DNA from: Patagioenas fasciata
Taxonomy: Eukaryota > Chordata > Aves > Columbiformes > Columbidae
Direction: 5' to 3'
Assembly: GCF_037038585.1 (NCBI RefSeq)
Contig: NC_092523.1
Coordinates: 26,107,501-26,171,500, forward strand
DNA length: 64,000 nucleotides
The position numbers were made by a program, and so were the translations under genes. Positions 35,343 to 50,300 of this stretch are shown here, in pieces (position 1 is the stretch's first letter; the number at the start of each line of letters is the position of its first letter). Below the pieces are notes generated by a model. It saw nothing but the letters and a program-made list of their open reading frames with translations. It made no database searches and was not told the DNA's origin.

Positions 35343-38300
35343 GTGAGTCCCTCAAGGCCCGGCGCGCTGCCTGGCGCCGGGGGGCTACCGGAACCCCCCG
35401 GTCGAGTCTCGGAGGAAGGTGTAATCGAGCTACGTGCTCAAGTGCGGAGAAGCGAGTACCGGCGCTCGCAGGCAGCTGGCGCCGGGCGGGCTCGGGCGTC
35501 AGCAGGGGCGGGGAGGGACGGGCCGCTGCGGGCCGGGGGGCGCAGGCTGCCATCCGAGTATCAGCTCGGAAAAGGGAGATGTTCAGGTCGTAGCTGCCCG
35601 GGCAGACGAGCCTCGTTCTGACGGTACCTTGTCGCGGGTATTCCCGCACGTAGGGCAGCTGCCCTGTGTCAGCCCAGCCCTGCGGAAAACTGATACGTCA
35701 CGCCCGTGTTGAAGTTTGCGGTAATTATATAAAAAGAAGAGCAGCCTTTCAGGGTTCGTGTTGGCCTGAAGAGTGAGCCCTGGCTTTTGCTTTAGGCCAC
35801 AGGTCCCTTGAAATTTAAATTCTGAGTGGTTTTGTCCCGCTTAACGTTATCACTCCTTGTTGAATCGCAGCAAATACCCTATTTTGTTAATGGTTTCCTG
35901 TGTATATGTGGATTAACAGGAGAAATGTCCTCTAAACATGCTGATTAAGTTTCTCTTTCAATGGCTCCAGTATGCACCAAAGCTTAGGAAACAACGCTGC
36001 TCGTATTGTGCCATGTATTCATTGTAGTCTTTTGTGAGTCGCGATCAGTGAGTTCACTGAGCTGTGTTGAGTTGACTTTTCTGGTCTTTTGTCACATTAG
36101 CAGTGACTAGTAGTAAGAGCTTATCTGACTTGGTTTTGGTGAAGTCGTTTTTCTCTAAGATTCAGATTGGTGTGTGCACACATGCAGATGCTTTTGTTCT
36201 GTAGAGGACTAGAACAGAAGGAAAGCTGTTGAGACTTCTGTGGTATAAACAGTTTTATAAAGGATTATCGTTTGGTTGAGAGGTGTATTAATCATATGTT
36301 GTTAGTCATGCCTCATATGACTTGATTTACCTGCATTACTTAATTTTTATTTTATTTATGTATTTATTTTTTTACATTTATGTATTCTTTTAATGAGTGC
36401 TTTCTGAAACAACAGGTTTGCCAGTTGCATTTTTGGTTGGAAGAGTTATATACTCTCCCTATAGAAGTGTTTGTGCTGCCTAATACAGGTTGGCCTGTAC
36501 TGCATACAATTCTGTTTTGGCTAGTCTTTTGCATACTCAAGGTGATTTCTCAGTAGGCTTTTTATGGATTTATCTTGTAATTTCACTGTTGCAAGTGTTG
36601 CAAAAAATGAGATTCTTCTGTATAAAATGTTTTGTACAGTGTTGTGTGCTTTTCTACATAATTTCTGTAGCAAGTCGCTCTTGATGCGTGATGTACACAG
36701 TTCAGTTTTTATTAATTGGTAAGCTGTGGTTTGTACAGAGTATACATAGAGTGAAATGAAGTGGCAACACTGGCTAGTACTTTTACAGTGGTCTGTATTA
36801 GTTCTTTTATCAACACTTGTTTTTTAAATATTTTGTTGCAGTATGACTAGAGTGGGACTTATTTGTCAGTAACTCTGTCTTACCAAATAGCTTTGTATCT
36901 TTTCTCTCTTGTTTTTTTTTTTTTTTGTTTGTTTTTTTGTTTGTTTGTTTGTTTTAAACCCCATTAGGATCATCTAGAGGTCTTTTGAAAAAATGTATAC
37001 TCGATTGTATGGGAAAACCTCCTAATGTTAGAATGAGCTTTAAAAGTGGATGTTTGAAGAGAGACGGTGAAAACATGCTATGTACTCCCATTTTGTAATT
37101 CCAAAACATGGGTAAAATAAACATAGATGAGTATTTAAAAGATAAATTTCCATAGCTTATGCTGATACAGCTGGATCACCTTTCCCCCTGCCCTCCCCCC
37201 CCTTGTTTTTTCTTCTGAAAATGGTTGCCTGAAACATCTTTTTTTCTTCTCCCTGTTAGGATGGCAAGCTTCAACAAAAAGTGGGAGTTTGTCTTATATT
37301 CTACCATGCAATCGTCTGCCTGTGCAGTTGATGAGTCAAGTGAGAGTTTATACCTCCAATGGTCAGCAAAAAAATCTTGGATCAGAAGACACAAATGGAT
37401 CAAACCCTGAAGAAACACAGCATAAAGTTGAAACAGGTAGTACTAAGCTAAAATAAAGAGTATTTATATAAATGTGTAAACTTTTGGTATTTAACAATTG
37501 ATAACTTTTTTTTTCACAATTGTGTGATGTTACGATCGCAGAATTCTTAGTATTTGTTGCTTGTGGGTATCTGTATCTAAGTTTCAAATACATAACAGGG
37601 AGGAATGCTGAAATTTATTTCTTGGTCATTCCAGTATTTAAAGGATTTAAGTTTAGATTTATCACATTCAAAGTGGTGATGATAAAATGTGGATGTCAGA
37701 AGGGACTAGGTAGCTTAAGGGATAAGAAATTGAATGTATTACTTGTCTTTTACCATTTTGCTTGCTTTAATTCTTTTTGTTGTAGTATTTCATGTTTGTT
37801 GTGTGAAATGAACTAGTGATAAAGATTGGATGAGTTTGAATACTGAGCACTGTGACTTTTCCAGGTCAAGCTATAGATGACTGCTAAGGAGAGTTGAACT
37901 GTTTTATCTGCTGGAGCTCTCAAATCTGACAGTTGTCAGAACTGCAACATTGGCATTAAACACTTGATATAATGGATATAACCTGACCTGCCTTGCTGCT
38001 CAGTTTGATTGTCAATCTTGTGCTACTTAGGTGCTTGTGAAATTCAGAACTGTCTTGTCTGTACTCCATCGTAGCATCCTGGTTTTTTTCTGCTTATTAA
38101 GTGTAGGGTTGCACAGATATGTTTGAAAGGCTACTGTGCTCAAGAGATAAGAAATGCTTTTAAAAATACTGTTGTCTAAAACTTAGCCATCTACTGAATA
38201 AAATCTTCATTGTCAGATTAGTAGGTATTAATTTTTTCTTTAGTAACTTGTAAATTCCTGAGGCTTGCAGCAATATTTAAAAAGCAGTAACTATAACCAG

Positions 38301-41300
38301 CTCAGAGTATTACTTTTCTGATGTTTGAAAGTGCAAAAGTGGATCTTCAATGTTATTCTAAGTGGAACAATCAGATATTGCTTCTTAAGTCTGTGATTGG
38401 ATTTTGGAAGGGTATAATACCATTTATGTTTCTTGGAAACTGCTGAAGATGGTTACCAGAGGGCAAGATTCTTGCAGAAGAATGTCTGCCTGAATACAGT
38501 AGAGCCAGTTGTAGCTGTTGATATTTTCTGGCTTCTTAATGAGCAGCTACTGGTGTTAAAATGGGACATGTGAAAATAGTCCAGCACTATTGCTTTCATG
38601 ATTGCCTTAAGACGATTGTTAACTGTCATCAGAAGGAGTGTTCCCACCTTCTCTCACCCCTATCTGATGACTCCCTCTCTCGTGCTGGCATTAATGATGT
38701 TTAGGCTTGTTTTGTGAAAAATTCATTGTTTTCTTTTGCAGAGCTGGGGTAGAGGTAGGATGGGTCAGCAAGCTGCTCCTGCTTGGTGTCTCTAGTGTGG
38801 CTGCAGGAGAGACGCTGCCCTCTGTGGCAGTGTGGCCTTGAGTCAGTCAGCCGAGAGCGGAACTGTTGGGCACCAGGGGACTTACCTTTTGTTGAGAGTG
38901 GGGACTGGCTTGTGTGAGTGTATATGAAACTGCAGCCTAGAGATATTGTGTGTAGATGAATAACCACTTTCAAGTTTATCTTGGAATGCTTGTTTTATGT
39001 GCACCTCGTATTGGGGATGTCTTTTGGGGCTTAGTGAATAGAACATTCTTATGCATTATGGACATAATACTACTGTTTATTTAAAAAAGTGTATTTTGGT
39101 AGGATTCTGAAAAGGTAATACACTACTTGTAAAGATTCTTATAATTTTCCTGTAACTTAAATATTTAGCAAATAATGGATCTCTTTTGCACTTCTATCTC
39201 TTTATCAGTAAACGTCGGAAATGCTTTTCCTGTTAATGTGATATTGAAAATATTAATGCATTCATCTTGAAAGTTCTGTCATATTGACCTCTGCTTGTCT
39301 GAAAAACAGTAGTTGTGAATTGAAATACACTGTATTTTTTTTTTTCTTCTCACTGATACACTGTGATTTTTGTCCAACTAGGTAGTAAATTTTGAAAGGG
39401 TACTTGACATCGTCTCTGTGCATAGATATAAATCTTGGTATTTTTGAGCCTCCTCTGCTCTGCTGAATTCTATAACCCTATCTTTTATTAAATAGTTTTG
39501 GTGATATTTCTTTTAATTACATAAATGGTTGCACACAGAGTTTCTGAAAAATAACCTACTACGCAGTTCTTGCTAAGCAGTCCTAGCTGAAATTTTTATC
39601 ATGAATACTGATAGATTGTCTGCCTGGTGTTTTAAACTAGGTAAGAAAAGATGGAAAAGGAACAGCAAAGGGTTTTTTACTTTTGTTTTCAAGTCAAACA
39701 ATAGCTGATATGGCTGACTGTTTAGGAATGCAAATTATGTATGGTCCAGCCTTATATGTTGTGTAATAAGACTAGCTTCATAAATTTGTGTTATTCTTCC
39801 AAGAAGGTAAACTTGGTTTGTTACTAGCCTTAGTCCTCTGTTGCTGTTAGGGCAATAACTAATTGCCTGATGAAAAGATAGTTAAATAGTCCAAGCTTCA
39901 AGAATATCTGACCTTTGAGTAATTTGGGTAGCATGTTAAGCTAGGAGTATGTCATTAATTAACACTAACCTGCTTGAAAAATCTTTTTTTTTTTTTTTTT
40001 TTTTTTTAATATCTCGCTTTAATAAGGTCAGTTTTAATTTTGTTACTGACTGTGGATGTGTTGCAAGTGTCCAAAGTTAGGGAGTGTAAGGGCATAAAAG
40101 AGGGGTTATGTTCATTTGACATGTTAGAATCGTAAGGTTTTTGTTTTGAAAGCGAAGTTGAGATCTGTGAGATAAGGATGTAATGTTTGTCTGTGTTTTC
40201 AATTACTACTTCTGATTCTGAAGTAGAAATCACACTGAAATTACTGGAGTTTATTATTTTCCAAAGATTAGATTAACAGTACTGTTGGCTTTTTGTTGAG
40301 TCATATCCTCAGATTTCAAAACGAGCTAAAATACTTCGTTTTCATTCTAGCTCCAGCTTGTGACACAAGCATTGTGGATTTTAGTTTACATATTCTGTGT
40401 TTTAATAAACTAGCTTTTTGTAAGTGAAAAAGCTTCAGTTCCTTAAAATTGAATTACAGCTGGAAAGCTCTATGAGACTTGGTTGGTATAAACTATATAG
40501 AATTCATTATATTTATTAATATAAAATTTTGCCTAAAGCTTGCTCTAGACTGTAAGTATACTGTTAAAATATTTTTTGAAAATTCAGATTACTTTCTGAA
40601 GTACGTTGCAAGTTGGTGCTTTTATTGATCAACACTATATTAATTTTTTTTTTTTTTTTTACCGTTTCTGTCTTTTCTTTTGAGAGCAAAAATGGGTTTT
40701 TATTGTCAGGATGGAAAGCAATATTAAGATGTATTATTTTGTTATGTTAACCAATCTCTTTACTAAAAATAAAAAGTAGGTACTGCCATATTTACAGCAA
40801 GCTTTATTTTTATTTTGCAGGACAAGATACGAGCAATGCAGGTCAAAAGCAGTCTTTCCTTAAAGAGCCAATTCAAGTAAAAGGTAAAGAAAATACTTCC
40901 TGTATTGAAACTTTAGTTCTGGTTCCTCTTCAATTGTGTAACAAGTTATGTGAATAACGTTTTAAAACACACTTGTAAGTCAGCTTTGTTTGGTACCCAG
41001 TTGTTTGAAAATGACTTCTGAAAAATCAAATATAGCAGTATTCCTTCAAATTACTCTCTCTTCTGTATCAGTTTTTAATTGTTTCATTTAAGCTCCATTC
41101 CTTTTCTCAGGAAAAGACCGATTTGTTTTCTTATCTGTTGTCACAGTCTGTCCTCCTTGCATGTTTTTAGGGATGCCCATTCACCAACTCAGACTTCATG
41201 TGGCTAAGCTGGATACTTGATCTTCCCCTGGTCCTTGCTTTAAGTCTTCTTCTGTTTCTTCTTATTGCTGAGTTAATCTCATCAGTGTTGCTTCTAAATA

Positions 41301-44300
41301 TATTTTGACCACATGAACTCCCTAATCTGAGTCGTGTAATGTTCCCATTTGTCCCTGCAGTGGATACATGCTTTGTGTTTAGTTGCATCATTTAGAAACA
41401 TAAAGGGATAAAATGAAAGCATAACTTTCTTTCGTGTTTTTATGATGACTTGATTTCACTCCATCTTCACACTGCTAGTTTCTATTATGTTATTGTAAGA
41501 ATTATACTATTAAACACTCCTGTGCTTTTGATCACTCCTAGCCTTCTGTGCATGGAAATAACTTTATCAATAACTCCATTAAAAAAAAATGTCTGGAATG
41601 AAAGTGACTATAAACTGTATCAAAATTCTGTCATGCCTTTCCCCAAATTTAAAGAAATATCAAATTGTAAAACTTGTCAGTGACAAGGTGAGATCTATGT
41701 CTGTGTATATTTTCTGTACACTTTTGTCTACATCCTTTAAGTCAATTTCTTTGGGTCTGTTGTCAGTGTGTGCGTGCAAAGGGAATGTACAAGATAGGAG
41801 AAATTAGACTGTGAAATAACTGTAAAAATAGATATATCTTTCAGTGAGAAGAGAGTTTTGCTGTTTTAGATTATAGAGGTGCAAGCAAGAATGTTTATGA
41901 TAAGTATTTTGATTGGGTTTAGAAAGCGCAGTTGTCTTCAGATGCTGCTGTGACTTAAAAACTTACTGACTCAAGTGTTACTAAGGCAATAACATTTTTA
42001 AAGAATAATTAATCATGTGCTACTTAAAAAATGTTTCATTCATATAATCTTTTATTTGGCTTTGTCCTTCTCTTCCAAATAGCATTTTTTTTCCTCTACA
42101 TCTATTGCCAGTTTTATACAGTTATTTGAACTAACAGTAGGACTACTGAGATATTCTGCAATGTACAATTGCTTATAGTATTTTCTTATAGTGAAATTTA
42201 CCTATATTTCTGAAAGATGGATTAGTAAGTGTTAGTAAAAAATAACTTGTGTATTTATCAAAGGTTAATACCTTTTGGATATATGTCTGTTTTAAATAAG
42301 AAGAGATGGGAAGCATTCTTCTTATTTTAAAATGTTCACCCTATTCTAACATGGGTAAATGATGGACTGTTTTTAGGAAATATCTAGTTTTTTGTCACGT
42401 TTGCTCAGGAGCATTATGGGATGAATGTGATTACTCAAGTACTTAAAAAAATTGTTTAAGTTCAAACTGGATGACAGAAATCCGATTATTATGGTAGATA
42501 TTGATATCTGTAATGTTAGTGGATTGTTGAGTGTTAAGCAATATATTTTGCCTTTTAAGCTTTTGAAACTCAGAAATAAATTTTACCAGAGTTCTACAGT
42601 GTCTATTCTCAACATGTTTAAATGTAGGATCTTTCTGTGTCTTGTGACTTAAGGAGGATTTTTGGACTCGGTATAGAGATCACGTCAATCCTGTGATATG
42701 CAGGAAATTCATGTGTGTTCATAAGTCTTCTGACCTGCAGAATGTGACCTTTTTGTTTTCAGTTGTGTTCTTTATTGTTGTATCCTTCAGCAATTGTAAC
42801 TTTTCTTCCAGTAAGTGTAACGAACGGAAGCTAGTGTATAGTGACTTACATGTGGAAATAAGGCGAAGTTAGGAACATATTGACAAGCAGGAAATAGTGG
42901 CGTAAATTTAAAGTTCCATTTTTCCATTTTCTGAATACATGTGATATTCTTTTCCTTGCACGTGAAAATCCGATGTGGTAAGAATGTATATTCTAGATGT
43001 ACAAAGCATTAGAAATAAAGAATGTGTATTTTTATTATAAATGCCCAATATTAAGTGCACTAATTTGAAAGTAATAGTTGATAAAAACAATGTGTACGGT
43101 CTGTCTCAGTTCTGTGGATGGTCTGCAAAGGTCAAAAATCTTGCCTGTAGAAGGTGGAATTGGTTAAGTGTTGGAAACAAAGAAATGGGGATCCGTGTTG
43201 CCATTTCAGTTTCTAAAGCAAGGGTTTCCAAATTACTGTATTTAATGCTGTCTTAGTAGCCAAACACCATCTCTGACATCAAAGTTGCAGAAGTAGCTGA
43301 AAGTGGCAGTTAAGTGTGTGGAATGTTTCAGAGACCTGAACTACAGTTTAGCAAGTAGCATTTTTGGAGGTAAATCATTCTGCTCTTATTCCTTTCTCTT
43401 CACTGTTAAGTTTTCTGTCTCACCGACAAACATTGTTTTTCAGACCTCCATTTAGAGGTGTCATGATATGACACTAGATTGAACTAAGTTTCTGCTGGAG
43501 TCTCCATGAGTGACTTAACTTGCTTATTCATTTCTGTTTTTAAGTGAAAGCAGTCCTTAAAAAAAGAGAGTATGGACCAAAATACACACAGAATAACTTC
43601 ATCACTGGAGTCAGAGCAATAAATGAGTTTTGTCTTAAATCCAGGTATGATGGCTTTGAGTCGAAATTTAAATTGTTACTGTTTGTATGTACTTCAAAAA
43701 TAATTGTGGTTGGAGGAGGATTTTACACAGCAACTTCTAAATGCTTTTGTGGTATATGTAATCATAAGTGGCTGAAGTTAGTTCTAGTTTACTTAGTGTT
43801 ACAGTGAATTAGGAACTTGTACTTATTTTGAGTGTTTCCATAGTGGCTTCTTAAAGTAATTTATTTGTACTTATATGACCATGAATCTAGTTGGGGGGAG
43901 TCTACCTCTAGAGGAGCTAGTTATTGGGGGGAATGGCAAGTAACTCTTATTTCAGAATTTTGAGGTCATGATGGTTTGATGTTACCATCTCTGAAAGATC
44001 TGTGGAAACTTCATGTTGTGTGAGGTCTGTAATTTGGAATAAAATATAATCTGGTTCATTGTAACAACTACTGTTAATTGATTAACATTTGCTGCCTTTT
44101 ACTATGTGCCGTGCCTGCCAGCTGGTCTTACTGCGTATTGCTATAGTTGAGGTGTCTATCAGATTTCACGCATGTTTTGTGTGTGACCCATATTAAATCT
44201 AAAGGCTTTAACACCTTTGTTTCTAACTTTTTATGCTGCCAGTGTTCTTCCTGAGTTTTTACATACAGTGTATGTCACCAGATTTGGTCTTTGGTGAAGA

Positions 44301-47300
44301 TCCAGTAGCAAATTATGCTTAGTCCTCTGCCATATTTTTATCATAACTGGTTTGTTGTGCAGAGAAATAACCAGATAAAGGTTTGCTGGATTGACCAAAA
44401 GGCAGTTAAAAAAAAAAAAAAAAAAAAAATCCGTGATGCTTCTCAGTGGAGATACCAAAACTGCTTGCAGGAACAGATAAATTGCCTGTGCTGAGATACG
44501 TATTAGGGTATCTCCAACCTTGTGCAGGCTGTGTAGGTTTTGAGGTTAAATTTCTTAACTTTTCATATTACATGACTTCTGATTTCCACTTGGAGATGTT
44601 AAGCCATGAACCCTCTTTTTTAGCACTTGTGCACATTATCAATTACATGCAGATCCTTCATTGGTTGTTCTGTTATTCAGTGTTTTATTACTTTGTCTTC
44701 CATGTATAGTACTTAATAGTGTGAGGACATGATTTGGACTTTTGAGTGCGTGAAACACAGTACTTTGCAATAGCATCATAGAGATCTCGTGCCTCCTATC
44801 GCATATCTGTTCTGTTTGGCTCAAGTAAACAACTTCATGGGTTTTTTTTGTACTGCAAATTAATAATATAAAAGTTGTGGAAGATCCCCCAGACGTAAAA
44901 GTAAAATTAGAATAATACGAACTTTTTCTTACACTAAACTGTTTGTCCACTTTCCTTAGTGATTTAGACCAGCTGAGGAAAATTAAACGACGAAGCCCCC
45001 ATGATGATACTGAGACGTTCACTGTGTACCTGAGAGCGGATGTAGAGGCAAAGTAAGAACATTTTTATGAAGAAAAATATTTGGATCATTTAAAATGGAT
45101 TACATGAGCGAGAGACAACTTTTAACAGTCAGGTTAACAACGTGAAAGGGCATTAATGTTTTCAATATTCTATCTGAACACATTTTATATCCTCATTGTA
45201 ATAATTACGTGGTGTATATAAAATTGGAGAGTATATTTCATGTGTCCACTTAGTGCTTGTCCTCAGCTTCATCTTGCCCAGCTTTTTATTCTGTAAAGTA
45301 ATCTGCAGGGCTGCTTAGGAGAAAGAATGTGATGTTCTGCTTTTAGGAAAGGCATTTGTAATGTGATCAAACTGAAAGAAATTGCGTAAGTAGAACCACT
45401 GTTAAAGTGCGTTTACTCTGTGCAGGTCTCTTGAAGTTTGGGGTAGTCCGGAGGCTCTTGCTAGAGAAAGAAAACGACGTAAAGAAGCAGAGATCAAATA
45501 CAGGGAAAGTGAGTATGGAGTTCTCTAATAACTGCAAATGTGTACAGCATTGTTAGAAATCTGGTAGGTGGGGTGTTATTTCATTGACAATTCAGCTTAC
45601 CTTTGTGCTTCAGAAAGGGCTGAAACACCCTCAAACCATCTTTTTCTTAAAATTATTGTTGCCATCCTTGCTGGTATTCTCAATAACAGGTGCAGTCAGA
45701 TCAGTAGTCTGTAATGGATTTTGATCTGTCTAGTCAGTTAAAATCACAGGAGAGGTGATATTGCTTCAAGGTATTTATCCCCATTATGTGCCTATAAATT
45801 AGAGGTATTTTCATTTTTTTTGAAACAGTTGTGCCACTGGAACACTGTCCTAGTGAAAAGACTGGAGCTGCAGGTACCTGTTAAAGTACCTGTAAGTGTT
45901 TGTGCTGAGAGTAATATCAGTAGCTTCAAAACTTTTAGGGACCAGCAGAAGAATTATTGGACGTAATCCAATAAGTGAGTTTAAAAAAATATTACCCAGT
46001 TATAATATCATACTGAAAAATCATATACTTGAAGTGGTAACCCCCTTTCATTACAGACTAGCCTTGTCGTCCACTGTCTGTTTTAATCTATTTAAATTAT
46101 GTGTACTGTGTATTTTATGTAACTTTGTAGGGGAGAATCTAGCACTGCAGCTTCTAGATACTGTAGTATACCAGTGTTTATTTTGAAGTTACTGAACATC
46201 ATCAGTGGATGGAAAAATACTAATGATAAGAAACTTCTTTGAAATATCCTTTCCACTCTCCTACATGGTTAAGGGGCAGGAGGGGGGCAGTAGAATGGCC
46301 TGGATTTGGTTCAGCGTGTTTTGAGATTTTTTCCTTTGTGTGTCATCCTTCGTCGGTACGAATGGCAGTGATGTATAGGATCATAACAGATTGTATTTGG
46401 CATTTTGCATGGGTATATAACAATGTGTGTTTCTGGTTATAATAGAAGGATAGACCATGTAGTTGTTCCTAGAAGTTTGCTGCTGCATAAAAAAAACAGA
46501 CTTCAAGTTCCTGGAACTACTGGTTAGTAGTTAGTATTCATGGAAACAAATTTGTATTGCAGATCTATTTAGAAACCAAAGGTTGTTGAGAGAATATAAG
46601 GAGTTCTTTGGAAATACGAAGGTAAGAGATGTTTTAAAGTTTTTTGCTGTAATAATGCCATGAGATATACATTTTGAAGGAAAAAGTTATGAAACTGTTG
46701 CATAAGCTTAACTAACTGAACATTCTTGGAAGATCTCTTTGTGCTGTAGTATACCAGATCTATCTCTGAGTGTAATCCAGTGGTAAATGTTATGATGCCA
46801 TTTTAAAAGGATTCCTACTGTGGCAGTGTAATCCACCAGTGGCTTTTTTTCTTTTTGTCAATTGCATTCCTATTAACAAAATTGCAGCTGTATTTGTGGT
46901 TTTATTTATAGCTGATAAACATTTATAGTAAATATATTGATAAGAGATGAAATAGGTTTCTTAAGGAAAAAAGAGGCAAAAAAAACCACCAAAAACCAAA
47001 CCCAAACCAAAACAACAAGAAACATCAAACACTTGCTCTGTGCCCTGCTGGCCCTTCCTCCTTGCTTAAGCAGAGCCATTCCCCAGACCCAGGTGCTCTG
47101 CCATGGTAGAGTGATTTCTTAATTTTTCTGGTGCACAGCTGCCTCCTGTCGTTATGGTTGCAGTGGTCCCTTCTGGAGGCTTTGGGTGTTTATCCTTTTT
47201 ATAGCCATCCATTTGTAGAAATGTTAAGAATCAACTGCAGTTTCGGTGAGCATTCCGTAGTAAATTAATAGACTTCAAGGACAGTAGCTTCCCTTTTGCA

Positions 47301-50300
47301 ATACATAGCAATGCAGAGTTTTTAATTAATAATTTGCATGGTAGGTCCTTAGTGAGGTTAAGATTTAGCTATTTTATTGTAATTATCTCTTATTTCTTTT
47401 TGTAGCCACGCTCCAGTGCAGCAGCTATGTTTTTCAAGGGACCAGGGAAGGTGGTAATGGTAGCCATTTGCATGTAAGTTTAAAAAAAAAATAAATGTTT
47501 TGTTTATGCAAGTATAAAAACAGTTTATTATCCTGGAAATGAGAACAGTCTATGTACTCAACCTAAAGTTACCTCAGTCTCTGTAACTGAAGTTAATAGA
47601 TTGGTGTATTCGTTGTTGATGTGAGTTTAGGTAAATACATTCATCAATATATAGAGACCGGGGACAGAATATATCTCTGATCAGAGCAGAGCAAATTTTT
47701 TGAAATTAGACTAAACAGCTTTTTTTAAAGTAAAAACTAAAATTTTAAAGGACGTGGAGAGGTAGACATTTAAAGTTGTTCGTATTTCTTGCTCCTCTTG
47801 AGGGGAGGTTTTCATAAACTTCAAACAATCTTTCATAAAACCAACAGAAAATAATTCACTTTTCTCTTTCTGCTGTTATTCAACTATTTTCTTATATAAC
47901 TGAAAAAGGGATATTTTAGGAGCTTTTTGCCTTTCACATATCTTACCAGTTTGAAGGAAATGAAACAAAACTAAACTAATGATCGTGATTTAAAGCAAAT
48001 AAACACAGAGACTGTCTGGCATGAAATAAATAGAAATAGGTGAAGTTTCTCTCAGGAAATGATGACTAAAATTTACTTATCATGAAATCCGTGAATTTTT
48101 AAAATAAATTTGATTTTATAAACGGTATTTATTTGCTAAGACACTATATAAGGCAGCAGCATAGAAATATAGGTGTGGGGTTTTTTTTGGCACGGGAAAC
48201 ATTTTGGACAGGAAATAACTCTTTGAGTTTTTCTACAAAACTATATGCTTTTTACTTGGGAGAAAAACGTAGTTTGACTGAAAACCTTCTTTATTTACTG
48301 AGTATTCTACTAGTAACTGTTTAGGCCTTTCTAAGTTAAAACATATAAGAATTGCTAGTATGGATGTTTCTAATGGGGGAAAAAAAGAAAAAAAATAAAA
48401 GGGAGGGGTGTTGTATTGGCACTTTCACCTCCTTCGCTTTCTTAAAATGATCTAGAGAAAACAGCCTTGTCTTTTCTGTTTTGTAAATAGGCCATTGCAA
48501 TAAACATTGCACTCTCTTCATAAATACTTTTTGGATGATTAGGCACTTTTGTAGATGAATGCCTGGCAGCCTGACTGGCAGAAGTTTATAGGACCTGTTA
48601 CATTCTCAGTGGAGCTTTTTTAGAAGTTAAAGGATCTCTTGTGGCCCTCAAATACCTGATGACTTTTCAGAGATTTAAGTCATGGCCACCATCAGTGCTG
48701 CTTTGTTCGTGGGCCTGAGCTTCTTGACATCAGCATGATTTTTAATGGCTTCTTGTTTGGGGTCAAGAAAGGCCAGTCTGCCTTAACTTTTCCAGTTGGA
48801 ATGATTGGTTGGCTTTTCACAAACTTCATGTTTCCCCAGTAAGGTTGAAATGTGGCTCAATAAAAGCAGAGTCTGTATGGATCCCTGTGTGAGGGTATAA
48901 ACCAGCTGCACTGGCTCACTCTTATGTTGTTGATGGAATTCTCTGTGCGAGGAAAAACTTTGAAGCTCTGTTACAAGAAATACAGGAAGGCAATGTTTTT
49001 TATCAAAAAAGGATTGATCTGTTATTAGCAAAACTTTCTTCAGGGTCTGGCATTGTTGAAATGATTTTGTTGTTAAGCTAATGCTTTACTTTTAAACAAT
49101 CCAAAGTTTTCATGGTATATAATATTAAAAAAAAATAATATTGGTGAAGTATTTTAGTAATATTACTGCTACCCTGAAAATAGATGTGATGAAATGTGTT
49201 TAGTTCTCAAATCTAGGGCACAAATAATTTTTTTTGTATGGATTTATAATGGATCTGAATATTTTCAGTTTGATAGAGAGAGAGAGATAATTATTTATTT
49301 ATTTTTGACTTCTTTTTTTACTGTCTTTTCAAAAGCCTAAATATTTTATGTAGGTAGACAGGGATGGTTGTGTTAAATCAGACCATATCCTTCTAGACCA
49401 TTCTTTTATGCTATAAAATTGAGTATAGAAAGTGAGCAATCACATGATGGTACAATTCTATCTATCTGTCTGTCTTTCTCAATTGCCTGTAATTCCTGTT
49501 CCTCATATACATCTTGATGTTTTGAGGTGGTGATCTGTGAAACAGATTTGGAATGATAAATAAGTAAATGGAAATATTAATGCCCTTTAATGTTTTCAAC
49601 TTTGCAGTTCAGTCAGGATAGATTTATTTGAATGTTTTAATTGTAATTTAAATTGTTAAGTTAGGAACTTCAATTTGAATATTTGCTTTTGATCTACTTT
49701 TGCATTTGTAGTTGTTTTTTTGTTTTTCCAAAGAGGCTTACGTTGTTCACGTATCAGTACATTTGAAAATTACCAATTAAATTTAGACTTTACACTAAAA
49801 TTGACAAGACTTCTGGCAGGAAGAAGATGTATAACATTTTTACCCCCCTTGTTCTCTTGGCCTCCTCTGTGGACTTTTCAATACAGTTATAAACAGTTAT
49901 GTTAAATAAAACTGCTTATTTTCTAGGTGCAGAAGAGAGGCTTATTAGAAAATGCTGTACAGTAGTAGGTTTAATAAGCAAGAGAATTGTACCTAATTAA
50001 TCATGTTTGCTTTTTTGTGGTGTGTTTGTTTTTGTTATGTCTTGGCATGATGTCCAAAACATTACAAAAAATCTTTTTCAGACTTTCCCTAGCTTTGGTG
50101 TAAGTTCTCTTAAGATTTCCTGCTCTTTCAGGTTCATGCGAATAGGAATGATGTAGTTAAATCAGTCAGTTTGCTTCAGTACGGCAGACACAATACTTCA
50201 TGAATTGGTGGTCACTGATGTAAAAGATAAATTTGTTTCAAAATGATTCCGAGTATTTTAGCTGCCTTCTCAGAATTTGGTGGGTTTGGATTATTTTTCC

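Larger units (their letters stand above)
34880..35640 (+). promoter_or_regulatory. SLC30A9: CpG-island promoter of SLC30A9
   Basis: An abrupt GC- and CpG-rich block of about 760 bases spans the first coding exon. It contains an NRF1-like palindrome at 34991-35002 and a GGGGCGGG Sp1-type box at 35008-35015. No TATA box is apparent. This suits a broadly expressed nuclear gene for a mitochondrial protein. Long open frames on both strands here are a by-product of the GC content. Confidence 0.75.

Noticed and set aside
34823-35649. Minus-strand open frames of 119-172 codons over the SLC30A9 promoter
   Set aside because: GC-driven open frames antisense to exon 1 with no protein-like features.
39984-40007. 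T24 run considered as a minus-strand retrocopy tail
   Set aside because: No coding or RNA-like sequence follows on the minus strand; treated as simple repeat.
44408-44429. A22 run considered as the tail of a processed pseudogene or SINE
   Set aside because: The sequence before it matches no gene or SINE that I recognise, and no target duplication is evident.
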